DNA of 64,000 nucleotides from Alkaliphilus metalliredigens QYMF (GCF_000016985.1 NC_009633.1:1178001-1242000); one strand, 5' to 3'; shown: positions 18,653 through 27,741, numbered from the stretch's first letter. The notes: generated by a model from the sequence alone, not told the origin. Translations and numbers: made by a program.

Positions 18653-20980
18653 ATGAGTAAGTCATTATATATTGCTGAAAAGCCAAGTGTTGCGCTAGAA
18701 TTTGCAAAAACATTAAATATCAAGGGAAACAAAAAAGATGGATTTATCGAATCAAATGAGGCTGTTGTGACATGGTGTATCGGACATTTAGTAACCATGA
18801 GCTATCCTGATAAATATGACGACAAATATAAAAAATGGGTACTTAAGGACCTGCCATTTTTGCCAAACAAGTATAAATATGAAGTAATTAAAAATGTAAA
18901 AAAACAGTTTGATATAATCAAGACACTGATGAAGAGAACGGACATATCAACGATCTATGTATGTACAGACTCAGGACGTGAAGGTGAATATATCTATAGA
19001 CTGGTAGATGAGATGGTTAATGTTAAGGGTAAAACGAAAAAGAGAGTTTGGATTGACTCACAAACAGAAGAAGAAATAAAAAAGGGTGTTAAGAATGCAA
19101 AGCCATTAGATGAATATGATAATTTAGCAAATGCAGCCTATCTACGAGCTAAGGAAGATTATTTAATGGGAATAAACTTTTCAAGACTGTTGACGCTTAG
19201 TTATGGAAGTGCACTCAGTAAACGTTTAGGAAAAAAATATGTTGTCATCGCAGTTGGAAGAGTTATGACATGTGTTTTAGGAATGGTCGTTCAAAGAGAA
19301 AGAGAAATTAGAGAGTTTGTGAAAACACCATATTATAAAATTATATCCAATTTTCAATTGGATCAATCCATGGATTATGACGGAGAATGGAAGGCCATTG
19401 AAAGTTCTAATTATTACATGTCTGATTTGCTTTATAAAGATATCGGATTTAAGGAAGTGAAGTCTGCTGAAAAATTCATTAGGGAATTAAAAGAAGACAA
19501 TACAGAGTTAACAGCAGTTGTGGAGACCATTAAAAAGAAAAAAGAAACCAAGAATCCCCCATTACTATATAACTTAGCTGAATTACAAAATGAGCTTTCA
19601 AAAAAATTGAAAATAAATCCAGATGAAACATTGAAGGTCGCACAAAAGTTGTATGAGAAGAAGATGATCACCTATCCAAGAACTGATGCCAGGGTTTTGT
19701 CCAATGCTGTGGCCAAAGAGATACATTCAAATTTAAAGGGTCTTTTACGTGTTAAACAATCCTGTCAGTTAGAGCCTGGTGATGAAGGGATTAATGATTT
19801 TATTCAAAAAATAGTAAATGAAGGCTTATACAAAGAGTTGCAGAAAACAAAGTATGTAAATGATAAGGCAATTACGGATCACTATGCAATCATTCCAACA
19901 GGAGAAGGGTTAGGCAGCTTTAATAGATTAACAGATTATGAAAAAGAGACGTTTTTATTGATTGTACGACGCTTTTTAGCTATCTTTTATCCGCCTGCCA
20001 TTTTTAGTCAGTTATCGATTACGACGAAAATTAAGACGGAGAGCTTTTTCACCACCTCAAAGGTATGTATACAGGAAGGATACCTAGAGATATTAAATGA
20101 TGGTAAAAAGGATGGTGCTTCAAGTCTAGATAAAGAAGAAACATTGAAAAAGTTAAAAAAAGGACAGACGGTGAAAATTAATAAATTAGAAATCAAGGAA
20201 TCGGAGACCACACCACCTAAAAGATATAGTTCTGGTTCTATTATTTTGGCAATGGAGAGTGCGGGAAAATTAATTGAAGATGAGGAATTAAGAGAAAAAA
20301 TCAAAGGCAGTGGTATTGGCACCAGTGCCACCAGATCTGGGATACTCAATAAATTACAGCAAATCAGTTATATTGCGTTAAATAAAAAGACACAAATATT
20401 AACCCCTACGTCATTGGGAGAATCAATTTATGATGTGGTTGATGAGTCTATTCCATCGCTTTTGAAGCCAGAGCTTACTGCTAGCTGGGAAAAGGGTCTG
20501 GGTATGATTGCCAACGGAGAGATCCAGTGTGATGAATATATGATAAAGCTAGAAGCATATATAAGAAAGAATACGCAAAAGGTGCTCAAATTAAGCAATC
20601 AACCTAATTTACTAAATTCGCGCTCAATTAAGTCCACTACCAATAAAGGAAATCAGGACACAAAGGGAAAAAGAGTAGGAAGGCTTGCACTTGGGAAGTG
20701 TATCGCATGTGAAACCGGGGAAGTTTTAGAGAATAGCAAAGCATTCTATTGTAGTAATTGGAAGCAAAACTGTAAATTTACTGTATGGAAGGATAGTCTG
20801 AAGCGTTATGAACAAGAAATCGATGAAGAGATGATAAAAGCATTACTTGAAAAAGGGCAAATTGACAAAGTAAGTATCGTATTGCCACAGACAAATGAAA
20901 AATGTACAGCATCCTTAGAGTTTAAAGATAACAAAAAAGGTGAACTTCAGCTTAAAAATGTTACCCCAACTACCGAATAA
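18653..20980 (+). CDS. topB: DNA topoisomerase III
   Basis: 775-residue type IA topoisomerase. TOPRIM domain at the N-terminus (SLYIAEKPSVALEFAKTL, then CTDSGREGEYI), catalytic tyrosine Y341 in MITYPRTDARV, and IKGSGIGTSATRSGIL in the cleavage core. The C-terminus carries a CIAC...C...C zinc-ribbon-like module (about 683-705). ATG 18653 follows a weak GAAGTG site. It relaxes and decatenates DNA. It appears monocistronic; a possible -10 TATAAT is at about 18545. Confidence 0.93.
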   Translation: MSKSLYIAEKPSVALEFAKTLNIKGNKKDGFIESNEAVVTWCIGHLVTMSYPDKYDDKYKKWVLKDLPFLPNKYKYEVIKNVKKQFDIIKTLMKRTDISTIYVCTDSGREGEYIYRLVDEMVNVKGKTKKRVWIDSQTEEEIKKGVKNAKPLDEYDNLANAAYLRAKEDYLMGINFSRLLTLSYGSALSKRLGKKYVVIAVGRVMTCVLGMVVQREREIREFVKTPYYKIISNFQLDQSMDYDGEWKAIESSNYYMSDLLYKDIGFKEVKSAEKFIRELKEDNTELTAVVETIKKKKETKNPPLLYNLAELQNELSKKLKINPDETLKVAQKLYEKKMITYPRTDARVLSNAVAKEIHSNLKGLLRVKQSCQLEPGDEGINDFIQKIVNEGLYKELQKTKYVNDKAITDHYAIIPTGEGLGSFNRLTDYEKETFLLIVRRFLAIFYPPAIFSQLSITTKIKTESFFTTSKVCIQEGYLEILNDGKKDGASSLDKEETLKKLKKGQTVKINKLEIKESETTPPKRYSSGSIILAMESAGKLIEDEELREKIKGSGIGTSATRSGILNKLQQISYIALNKKTQILTPTSLGESIYDVVDESIPSLLKPELTASWEKGLGMIANGEIQCDEYMIKLEAYIRKNTQKVLKLSNQPNLLNSRSIKSTTNKGNQDTKGKRVGRLALGKCIACETGEVLENSKAFYCSNWKQNCKFTVWKDSLKRYEQEIDEEMIKALLEKGQIDKVSIVLPQTNEKCTASLEFKDNKKGELQLKNVTPTTE

Positions 20981-21013
20981 CAAGGACTTACTGGTTGTTT
21001 TAAATTCAGATAA

Positions 21014-21124
21014 AGTTATTATAGTTTAACAGCAGGAGAAATAGTAGCTCTTGAAGCAGATGTCAATTATGGTATTGAAGCTTTAGATGACACCAAATAC
21101 CTCAACATTCTCGTGAAAAATTAG
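21014..21124 (+). pseudogene. Cupin-domain C-terminal remnant
   Basis: After a stop at 21011 the frame reads LTAGEIVALEADVNYGIEAL then DDTKYLNILVKN and a stop. This resembles the last third of a small cupin protein (the G-x-VALEA-x-VPH segment), with the usual H replaced by Y. No start codon or upstream cupin half is present, so it is a dead fragment. Confidence 0.5.
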
Positions 21125-21175
21125 CAAAAAAAGATAACATCAATTGCTTATAAAGTTATACTCAATTAAAAATAT

Positions 21176-21223
21176 AAAAAGAGAGAATCAAAATTAGAAA
21201 CACTATTTGATTCTCTCTTTTTT
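21176..21223 (+). terminator. Rho-independent terminator
   Basis: 12-bp stem GAGAGAATCAAA (21181-21192) / TTTGATTCTCTC (21206-21217) flanked by A5 and T7. It probably belonged to the decayed cupin gene and may end topB transcription. Confidence 0.8.
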
Positions 21224-21458
21224 ATTTGGTGTTTTAGAATACAATGAATCATCAAGAAGCTTTGCTATGGTTACTAACACTCATCATTATACAATGATTG
21301 AGTAAAGCATAAGATATAATGGACAAAAAGAGTTCAATTAGTTAGAATATTATGGTAATATAGAGGTAATCTATCGACGGAGTTTGTTTTGTATACAAAG
21401 TACTGTATTAAGTTGGAAAGGATAGGAAAATTCAGGATAGAAGGAAGGTGTATCGGTA

Positions 21459-21989
21459 ATGGGAAAAAATATTTCCCCAACATCTTGCATTACCAAGATC
21501 ATAAAAAAGGTTAAACATTATTTTGTGATTATCCTATTTTCGTCAACTATATGGGTCATATTGAGTGAAGATCTATCGATCAAAAGCATATTGTTGGGCT
21601 GTATATTGGGATTAGGTTCAATTTTTTCTACGGAGCAATTTCTTATACAAGAGGAGCATAAAGTTCACTGGAGATTAAACCCTATTCTATTGGTAAAGTA
21701 TTTATTTTACTTAATTATTCAGGTATATACTGCTGGTTTTATCACTATTGGTAAAATAATCTCAGGAAAGATTAATCCAGATATTGTAGAAATCAGTACA
21801 GAATTGGAGGATGACTTATTAATCTGTGTCCTGGCTAATTCCATCACCTTAACACCAGGAACCATCACTGTAGATAAGGAAGGGCAAAACCTTAAAGTCC
21901 TATGGTTGGATTGTATTACGAAGGATTGTGACAAAGTAGGGGACATCATCAAGGGAGGTTTTGAGAAAATCCTCAAGAATAATAAATAG
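21459..21989 (+). CDS. mrpE: Mrp antiporter subunit E
   Basis: 176-residue membrane protein with the MrpE pattern: two or three N-terminal helices, then a cytosolic region with LVCVLANSITLTPGTITVD (here LICVLANSITLTPGT). ATG 21459 follows AAGGAAGGTG. First gene of an operon in the order E-F-G-(MrpA C-terminal pieces)-B-C-D, the order found in Mbh-like and thermotogal Mrp loci. The complex exchanges Na+ for H+. Confidence 0.88.
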   Translation: MGKNISPTSCITKIIKKVKHYFVIILFSSTIWVILSEDLSIKSILLGCILGLGSIFSTEQFLIQEEHKVHWRLNPILLVKYLFYLIIQVYTAGFITIGKIISGKINPDIVEISTELEDDLLICVLANSITLTPGTITVDKEGQNLKVLWLDCITKDCDKVGDIIKGGFEKILKNNK

Positions 21990-22033
21990 TAGAACCATGG
22001 GAAAAGTGGCATAGGAGGGGGTGGATAGGTTAA

Positions 22034-22291
22034 ATGTTTATCAAACATGTAATGTTTATCTTAATTTTGCTAGGACTGATAACTTCAATCAGAAGCATTT
22101 TAGGTCCTACCATATGGGATCGACTTTTAGGCCTAAGCCTTATTTCCTCAAAAATTACGATGCTTATTGTGTTATATGCAATCATAACGGAACAGAAATA
22201 TATTATCGACACTGCCATCGTATATGTTCTGTTAGGGTTTATAGGGATGATTTACACATCAAAATTTATTCAGGAGAAGGGCAGGGTGTAG
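22034..22291 (+). CDS. mrpF: Mrp antiporter subunit F
   Basis: 85 residues, three hydrophobic helices; contains RSILGPTIWDRLLGLSLISSK, the MrpF signature around the conserved D in the first loop. ATG 22034 lies 14 nt after GGAGGGGGTGG. It ends 3 bp before mrpG. Confidence 0.87.
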   Translation: MFIKHVMFILILLGLITSIRSILGPTIWDRLLGLSLISSKITMLIVLYAIITEQKYIIDTAIVYVLLGFIGMIYTSKFIQEKGRV

Positions 22292-22294
22292 TCT

Positions 22295-22594
22295 ATGATG
22301 ATTATTGGATACATTTTTATGGGCCTAGGTATTGTATGTATCGCCTTCGGTGTCTATGGCATATTTAGATTTAATGATTTTTATTCTAGGATATTGGTTG
22401 CATCAAAGGTAGATACCGTCGGTCTTGTTACACTACTGATTGGTGCGATGCTGGTAAATGGCAATATTTATTTCTCATTAAAAATAATGCTTATTATAGT
22501 AATAGCTATTATGACGAATCCATTAATTTCCCATTCCATTGCCCGTTCAGCTTACTTAAGTGGTTATAGGATAAAGAAGGGGGAGGAGGGATGA
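22295..22594 (+). CDS. mrpG: Mrp antiporter subunit G
   Basis: 99 residues, three helices, with the MrpG pattern FNDFYSRILVASKVDTVGL and TNPLISHSIARSAYLSG. ATG 22295 (ATG ATG pair). Its stop overlaps the next start (ATGA-type junction), indicating coupled translation. Confidence 0.87.
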   Translation: MMIIGYIFMGLGIVCIAFGVYGIFRFNDFYSRILVASKVDTVGLVTLLIGAMLVNGNIYFSLKIMLIIVIAIMTNPLISHSIARSAYLSGYRIKKGEEG

Positions 22595-23130
22595 TTTATG
22601 TTTTCTACACCCTCATAGTGGTGTTTGCCATATTAGCTGTTCAAACGAGCCAGGTCCGTAGAGCGGTCATCTATGTAGGGATTTTTGCACTGGCGATTTC
22701 ATTTTGTTATTTATTCTATAGTGCTCCTGATGTTGCTATAGCTCAAGCTGTAATTACCAGTACCCTTGGAACAATACTATATCTTATAGCCCTTCAGAAG
22801 AAAAATATGGTTTTGATCTATTATACCCATGGTGATGATGAAATGAGTAACGATGACAATCAATCAAAAGAAGGGGCAGGCATACTAAAGGAGATTAAGG
22901 GCTATTGTCTTCTTCATGGTTTAGATTCTCAAGTAATCTATACTGACCAACCTGTAGCGAGTATCGAAAAACAGCATAACTATGATTTAATCATCAGGCA
23001 AAAAGGAGCAGAAATTTATATATATGGTCTTGGACAACATGATCTTTTACATAAATGTAGGGTTTTAATGGAAGGGGATAAAGAAAGGAATATTACAATC
23101 TATCGATTGGCAGAGGGTGATGTGGAGTGA
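22591..23130 (+). CDS. DUF4040 protein (MrpA C-terminal part, MbhD-like)
   Basis: The first 75 residues form three helices with YSAPDVAIAQAVITSTLGTILYLIAL, the DUF4040 core that in Bacillus is the C-terminal part of MrpA and in Mbh hydrogenases is MbhD. Residues about 85-179 are a hydrophilic tail unusual for MbhD alone, reading GLDSQVIYTDQPVASIEK and RQKGAEIYIYGLGQHD; it looks like a small soluble domain, function unknown. Overlaps mrpG and the next gene by 4 bp each. Confidence 0.8.
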   Translation: MIYVFYTLIVVFAILAVQTSQVRRAVIYVGIFALAISFCYLFYSAPDVAIAQAVITSTLGTILYLIALQKKNMVLIYYTHGDDEMSNDDNQSKEGAGILKEIKGYCLLHGLDSQVIYTDQPVASIEKQHNYDLIIRQKGAEIYIYGLGQHDLLHKCRVLMEGDKERNITIYRLAEGDVE

Positions 23131-23390
23131 GGAAGTTACTGATATTTATATATATTTTTTGCCTATTTGTCCTGGTAATGTGGATACATCTTCAACATAA
23201 TGAAGTACTGTCTGATGGATTAATGCAATATTATGTAGGGAATTTCTACGAAGATACAAAGGCACAAAATGCTGTAGCTGGAATTGTTCTAAATTATCGA
23301 GTCTATGATACCCTTTTTGAAGCACTCACCCTTTTAATTAGTGTGGTGGCAGTCAGCCATTTCTATCATGGTAAGGAGGATGAGGCTTAG
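23127..23390 (+). CDS. MbhE-like Mrp subunit (MrpA C-terminal piece)
   Basis: 87 residues with two helices; the pattern YYVGNFYEDTKAQNAVAGIVLNYRVYDTLFEA matches the MbhE/MrpA C-terminal segment that precedes MrpB. GTG start overlapping the DUF4040 stop. With the previous gene it supplies the end of MrpA as separate subunits. Confidence 0.8.
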   Translation: MRKLLIFIYIFCLFVLVMWIHLQHNEVLSDGLMQYYVGNFYEDTKAQNAVAGIVLNYRVYDTLFEALTLLISVVAVSHFYHGKEDEA

Positions 23391-23473
23391 GGAAGGATTA
23401 AGTCCCTTACAAGGAGGATATAACTTTTTACTATATTCCTTGATAAATAGGGCAAAAGGAAAGGGTGTTACTT

Positions 23474-23860
23474 ATGAAGGAAAATTCTGAAATTATAGCT
23501 AGAGTGATCGGTATCATGCATCCATTTATTCTCCTCTTTGGTTTTTATATTATACTTAACGGACACAAGACACCCGGGGGAGGATTCCAAGGAGGTGCTA
23601 TTTTATCGGCTGTATTTATGAGTCGATATCTTGGATTATCTATACAGGATATCAGGATGAATATTCTACAGGTGTTAGAAAAAGCCTTTTTTATTCTCAT
23701 CATGATTGTTCCTATCGTATTCGTTCTGTGGGAATTTAAAACAAGGTTCCCTTTTCTAAATGAATTTTATCTCATTACAATGAATGTATTAATTGGACTC
23801 AAGGTAGGCTGTGGATTAAGTATTATATTTTTTACATTTGTTTTTGATGGAGGTAGGTGA
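23474..23860 (+). CDS. mrpB: Mrp antiporter subunit B
   Basis: 129 residues, four helices. HPFILLFGFYIILNGHKTPGG followed by GFQGGAILSAVFMSRYL is the MrpB signature. ATG 23474 is 8 nt after AAGGAAAGGG. The TGA stop at 23858 is in the same frame as the mrpC coding sequence that follows, so readthrough would fuse the two. Confidence 0.88.
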   Translation: MKENSEIIARVIGIMHPFILLFGFYIILNGHKTPGGGFQGGAILSAVFMSRYLGLSIQDIRMNILQVLEKAFFILIMIVPIVFVLWEFKTRFPFLNEFYLITMNVLIGLKVGCGLSIIFFTFVFDGGR

Positions 23861-24220
23861 TGGCTTATCCAACTAGTAAATGGTGAGAGTATAAGTGTAT
23901 TATTATTTTTTATAGGTCTTTATGGTTTATGTACACAACGTAGTATGATTAAGGCAATTATATCTATTGAGATCATGCAAAGTGCTATTGTATTATTCTT
24001 TGTTACCATTAATTTTCAAGTCGGAGCCCAACCTCCAATTGGTGTAGGGCACCAAACCAATGTTTCCGACCCATTACCTCAGGCGCTGATGCTGACGGCC
24101 ATTGTCATAGGTGTGGCGGTTACGGCTGTAAGTCTAGCTATGTTAATAGCCATCCAGCATAAATATGGCACAACAGATTGGCAGGAGTTAATTAAAAAAA
24201 GGAGAGAGCTAGGATCATGA
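23860..24220 (+). CDS. mrpC: Mrp antiporter subunit C, frameshifted at its start
   Basis: NuoK-like subunit with DPLPQALMLTAIVIGVAVTAV. Homology begins well before the first in-frame ATG (23945): in frame upstream one reads LIQLVNGESISVLLFFIGLYGL, the expected first helix, but that frame has no ATG, GTG or TTG. An ATG at 23860, well spaced from GGAGGT, is one base out of phase; removing one G after it gives MLIQLVNGES. So either the genome has a one-base insertion, the read has an error, or a rare start is used. Starting at 23945 would delete helix 1. Confidence 0.7.
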
Positions 24221-25815
24221 TAAAACTACATGTACTTGTGTTATTGCCTATATTTGTGGCGATACTTATGTATCTGTTTCCAAATAAACGTATGCGTATG
24301 CTTGCTATCTTTATTCAAACATTTTTTCTGCTGGGGGCAGTTTTAAACTTTGTAGCTATAAGACAACATGGTCCAATGACGGAGAACCTTGGAGGTTGGA
24401 GTAATTATGCTGGGATAATTTTGAAATGTGACCTTCTTTCTGCCGCCCTTATCATGCTTACAGCTATTTTGTTTTTATCCATGATGATCTTTAGTTACAG
24501 TAGTTCCTACTCTAATAAACATTTTCTGTTCTTATTCATGACGCTCCAGGGGTTAATCAATGGAATTTTTTTATCAAGTGATTTATTTAATATTTATGTC
24601 TTAATTGAAGTTGCTACCATTATTGTCAGTGTATTGATTATGTTTAAAAAAGATACCCGCTCTATCTATGATGGCATTGTATATTTACTGATGAACTTCG
24701 TAGCCATGACGATGTTTTTATTTGGTGTGGGATTTATCTATAAAACCTTTGGGGTCTTAGATTTTCAGGGTATTCAAGAAAATATAGGGCTTGTTACACA
24801 GCCCCGATCTCTTGTCATAGGATATGCATTAATCATCACCGCTGTAGGATTAAAATCAGCTTTAATACCGTTATTTAGTTGGTTACCTAAGGCCCATGGC
24901 ACCCCAAGTGCCCCATCGATTATATCGGCAATATTATCGGGGCTTTATGTTAAAATTGGTGTATATTTATTTATTAGGGTACAGCAGTTATTTGGAGGGG
25001 CTATTGATACATCCCAATATTTCTTGCTATTAGGTTTTTTAACAGGAGTAATAGGTTTCATCCTGGCATTATCCCAGAGTGATTTGAAGTTAATACTTGC
25101 TTATCATACGGTTTCCCAAATTGGTCTTATTATGATAGCACTTAACTATCCCAGTAGCTACGCCTATTGGGGTGGGAAATACCACATTATCAATCACGCA
25201 TTCTTTAAATCTACCCTCTTCCTAACGGCAGGCATGATTATGAAGGAATATAAAACAAGGAATATATGGGAAATCAAAGGGGTTTTTAAAAGAATGCCTG
25301 TAGTGGCCATTGCAACCATCATGGCAATCCTGGGGATTACCGGTGCACCCCTTTTTAACGGGAGTATTTCTAAATATCTGATCCAAAGCGCTGTGACAGG
25401 TAATATAACAGAGTATGGTATTCTGATTGTGAATTTGGGGACCATCATCTCCTTTGTGAAATACGCTTCAATATTATATGGTGATAGTAAAGTTGAACCA
25501 GTTCCCATAGATAAATATGAGGGGGGCATCGTTCTTTTCCTAGGATTTATTTGCCTGATAGGAGGTATTTATGGTGAGAAGTTTATTTATCTGTTATTCC
25601 AACAACAAGTAGCCATCGATTCAATAGCCTATTGGGAAAAAGCAGCCCTTTATGTTGTATCTCTAGGAATAGGCGGTCTGATTTATAAGCAGGTTATATT
25701 AAAATCTCAACTATTATATCGTGTTAAGGAATTGGAGCTAAGTTTTAATGATATATGTATTTGTATAACAACTTTCTTTAGCATGACAGTGCTGTATATG
25801 ATGTTAAAAATATAG
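24217..25815 (+). CDS. mrpD: Mrp antiporter subunit D
   Basis: 532-residue NuoN/NuoL-type ion-translocating subunit with about 14 helices. LIEVATIIVSVLI contains the conserved helix-5 glutamate, and LKSALIPLFSWLPKAHGTPS is the conserved lysine helix. ATG overlaps the mrpC stop. It is the only large antiporter-like subunit here; the NuoL-like N-terminal two-thirds of MrpA is absent from the operon. Confidence 0.9.
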   Translation: MIKLHVLVLLPIFVAILMYLFPNKRMRMLAIFIQTFFLLGAVLNFVAIRQHGPMTENLGGWSNYAGIILKCDLLSAALIMLTAILFLSMMIFSYSSSYSNKHFLFLFMTLQGLINGIFLSSDLFNIYVLIEVATIIVSVLIMFKKDTRSIYDGIVYLLMNFVAMTMFLFGVGFIYKTFGVLDFQGIQENIGLVTQPRSLVIGYALIITAVGLKSALIPLFSWLPKAHGTPSAPSIISAILSGLYVKIGVYLFIRVQQLFGGAIDTSQYFLLLGFLTGVIGFILALSQSDLKLILAYHTVSQIGLIMIALNYPSSYAYWGGKYHIINHAFFKSTLFLTAGMIMKEYKTRNIWEIKGVFKRMPVVAIATIMAILGITGAPLFNGSISKYLIQSAVTGNITEYGILIVNLGTIISFVKYASILYGDSKVEPVPIDKYEGGIVLFLGFICLIGGIYGEKFIYLLFQQQVAIDSIAYWEKAALYVVSLGIGGLIYKQVILKSQLLYRVKELELSFNDICICITTFFSMTVLYMMLKI

Positions 25816-25968
25816 CTTTTTAATCTTTTTTTAACATAAACTTTACCACTACATAACAAAGTAATTAATAGAAGGTGATATCCTGTAATAGGCAATGAAT
25901 TTAAAATTATTTACAAAATGACTCTATGACGATTACTATTTAGTTTTGTACAAGCTAAAATGTAGCAG

Positions 25969-26073
25969 GTGTTGTGGAATCGGGAATCTATTGGTATTAT
26001 GCTGTCTATTCTTGTGATTATCGTAACTATTATAGATTATATTGGTAGAAATATCAGAAAAGGCACTAGTTAA
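25969..26073 (+). pseudogene. PhnE C-terminal remnant
   Basis: 34 codons, LWNRESIGIMLSILVIIVTI then IDYIGRNIRKGTS, ending in TAA. This matches the last helix and tail of PhnE permeases, including those in this window (…IVEYITSKIREQLI at the end of the gene 35104-35973). An in-frame stop (TAG 25963) precedes it. It marks a lost phosphonate permease gene that once lay on the plus strand beside the regulator. A tiny membrane peptide is a less likely alternative. Confidence 0.65.
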
Positions 26074-26076
26074 GTT

Positions 26077-26118
26077 AAAAAAGAGTATCTTTCCTCCCCC
26101 TTTAGATGCTCTTTTTTA
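26077..26118 (+). terminator. Rho-independent terminator
   Basis: Stem AAGAGTATCT (26081-26090) with AGATGCTCTT (26104-26113), one G-U pair, flanked by A and T tracts. Probably the old terminator of the decayed phnE. Confidence 0.75.
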
Positions 26119-26146
26119 GTGTCTTTAATTATATATAGTTGTTATT

Positions 26147-26185
26147 TTAATGAGAAATTAACAGTAATTTAATACCCTATTAACC
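26147..26185 (+). promoter_or_regulatory. PhoP-type (PHO) box upstream of the GntR gene
   Basis: Four hexamers in exact 11-bp register: TTAATG (26147), TTAACA (26158), TTAATA (26169), TTAACC (26180). Firmicute PhoP binds direct repeats resembling TTAACA separated by about 5 bp. It lies 63-101 bp before the regulator start. Similar arrays precede phnG and phnD. Confidence 0.72.
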
Positions 26186-26247
26186 TAGACAAAGTACACT
26201 CATATCATATAGTTCATCTTGATATAAATTTGATTGGAGGAAGCCTT

Positions 26248-26958
26248 ATGGGAAGTGATATTGAATCAATTATTGTAGATCAACTGATGAATGATATATA
26301 TGATGGAAAGTATTTGGCTAAAGAAAAGCTTCCATCGGAATATGAATTGTCTAGTGCCTACAAAGTATCAAGAATGATCGTCAGAAAAGCCTATATAAAG
26401 TTACAGGAAATGGGATATATTTACTCGGTACAGGGTAAGGGAAGATATTTGAAGAATCGCAGTCAGTTAATAGAGTTGACTTTAAATGGGAGTGAGAGCT
26501 TTACAAAAAAGATGCTAGATAAAGGCTATAACCTAGAAACCAAGAATATTTTTTGCACTAAAATCAAGTATGAGGAGACGATTCATAAGGAATTAGGAGT
26601 AAAAAAAGAAGCTGAGGTTTATAAAATAGGAAGGTTAAGAATAGTAGACAGTAGGCCTATTGCCCTGCATGTATCTTATGTAGCTAAATCTCTGTTTAAG
26701 GATATTGAAGAAAGCGGAAAAGCAATTCAATCAATGTTTGATTATTATAGAGGACAAGGATATGAGAAATTTGAGTCTAATAAAAGTATATTAAGTATTC
26801 AATTTGCAACTTTAAAGGAGAGAGAATTACTATGTTGCCCTGACTTAGTCCCTTTATTAATTGTTGAAACCAACTGTATAGATAGCATTGATAATAGGAT
26901 GTTGGAATATACAAGGATCCTTTACCGAGGAGATTCCTTTAAGTATATTGTTGAATAA
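26248..26958 (+). CDS. GntR/HutC-family regulator with UTRA domain (PhnF-like)
   Basis: 236 residues. N-terminal winged helix (about 1-70): EKLPSEYELSSAYKVSRMIVRKAYIKLQEMG, then IYSVQGKGRYL wing. The rest is a UTRA ligand domain (about 90-235). ATG 26248 follows GGAGG; the longer frame begins inside the ribosome site. Next to C-P lyase genes this is most likely a PhnF-type regulator sensing a phosphonate or phosphate ester. It is preceded by a PHO box and followed 60 bp later by the HAD gene. Confidence 0.85.
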   Translation: MGSDIESIIVDQLMNDIYDGKYLAKEKLPSEYELSSAYKVSRMIVRKAYIKLQEMGYIYSVQGKGRYLKNRSQLIELTLNGSESFTKKMLDKGYNLETKNIFCTKIKYEETIHKELGVKKEAEVYKIGRLRIVDSRPIALHVSYVAKSLFKDIEESGKAIQSMFDYYRGQGYEKFESNKSILSIQFATLKERELLCCPDLVPLLIVETNCIDSIDNRMLEYTRILYRGDSFKYIVE

Positions 26959-27018
26959 GGTTACTGAGAGGATTTAGGTACAATCGAAAGTATAGAAAAT
27001 GACAAGGAGGAATAAGTG

Positions 27019-27618
27019 ATGAAGCGATTAAGCCTATGCATTGATATTGATGGAACTATCACAGAAGCCTATGACTGGATTCCAAGGGCTAATGACTGTT
27101 TTAATACCAAAATTACACCTAAGGAAGTAAAGGTTTATGATATTCATGAGGTACTAGGCGTTGAGATGGAAGCTTATTATAAGTTTTATGATTTATACAA
27201 AGAGACGTTCTGTGAAGAGGCAAGAGCAAGACTAGGTGTAAAGAAAGTTCTGGATAAGCTATATGAAAAACACCAAATTCACTTTGTGACAGCTCGAGAG
27301 GAAAAGCTGAAAAATATTACTGAAAAATGGTTATTCCATCATGAAATACCATTCGATACTTTATCACTATTAGGGACACATAATAAGGTTGTTAAGGCTC
27401 AAGAACTGGCCTGTGATATTTTTATTGAGGATCGATACGAAAATGCAGTGCAGCTTACATCATATGGATTCAATGTACTACTTATTGACTGTTATTATAA
27501 TCAAGGTCCCTTATCTACAGGGATGACTCGGGTGAGGAATTGGATGGAAATAAAGAATTTTATAGAAAGTTATGAACAAAAGACATATCAATACGCCAAG
27601 ATCGCCACATCGGGATAG
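27019..27618 (+). CDS. HAD-superfamily phosphatase (YqfW-like nucleotidase)
   Basis: About 199 residues. Catalytic motif LCIDIDGTIT near the N-terminus, motif II FVTAREEKL, and the acidic motif DIFIEDRYENA. This arrangement matches the small NIF/5'-nucleotidase C-type HAD proteins such as YqfW. ATG 27019 is 8 nt after AAGGAGG; GTG 27016 would be too close. Between a PhnF-like regulator and phnG, it could dephosphorylate a C-P lyase intermediate, replacing the missing PhnN/PhnP-type steps; this is inference. Confidence 0.75.
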   Translation: MKRLSLCIDIDGTITEAYDWIPRANDCFNTKITPKEVKVYDIHEVLGVEMEAYYKFYDLYKETFCEEARARLGVKKVLDKLYEKHQIHFVTAREEKLKNITEKWLFHHEIPFDTLSLLGTHNKVVKAQELACDIFIEDRYENAVQLTSYGFNVLLIDCYYNQGPLSTGMTRVRNWMEIKNFIESYEQKTYQYAKIATSG

Positions 27619-27691
27619 GTTTAAGTACCCCATAGAAAATAATCAATTAAATAGATCGGCATATTGACCAGTTATTTTCTTGGAGATGCCT

Positions 27692-27741
27692 AGAGGAAAA
27701 GCATATATTTTGGTATATTCTGCTTTTTCTCTATTTTTTTG
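27692..27741 (+). terminator. Terminator after the HAD gene
   Basis: Arms AGAGGAAAAGCATATA (from 27692) and TATATTCTGCTTTTTCTCT (ending 27732) pair with two bulges, followed by ATTTTTTTG. It separates the regulator/HAD transcript from the phnG promoter. Confidence 0.65.

Larger units (their letters stand above)
20981..21458. other. Intergenic region with cupin remnant and terminator
   Basis: 478 bp. It contains a short cupin tail (21014-21124) and a strong terminator (21176-21223). From 21230 to 21440 I see no gene or clear repeat; the mrp promoter is presumably here, without a confident -35/-10 pair. Confidence 0.5.
25816..26247. other. Intergenic region before the phosphonate regulator
   Basis: 432 bp with a PhnE C-terminal remnant (25969-26073), its terminator (26077-26118) and a PhoP-type box (26147-26185). 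Positions 25816-25960 hold nothing I recognise. Confidence 0.55.
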
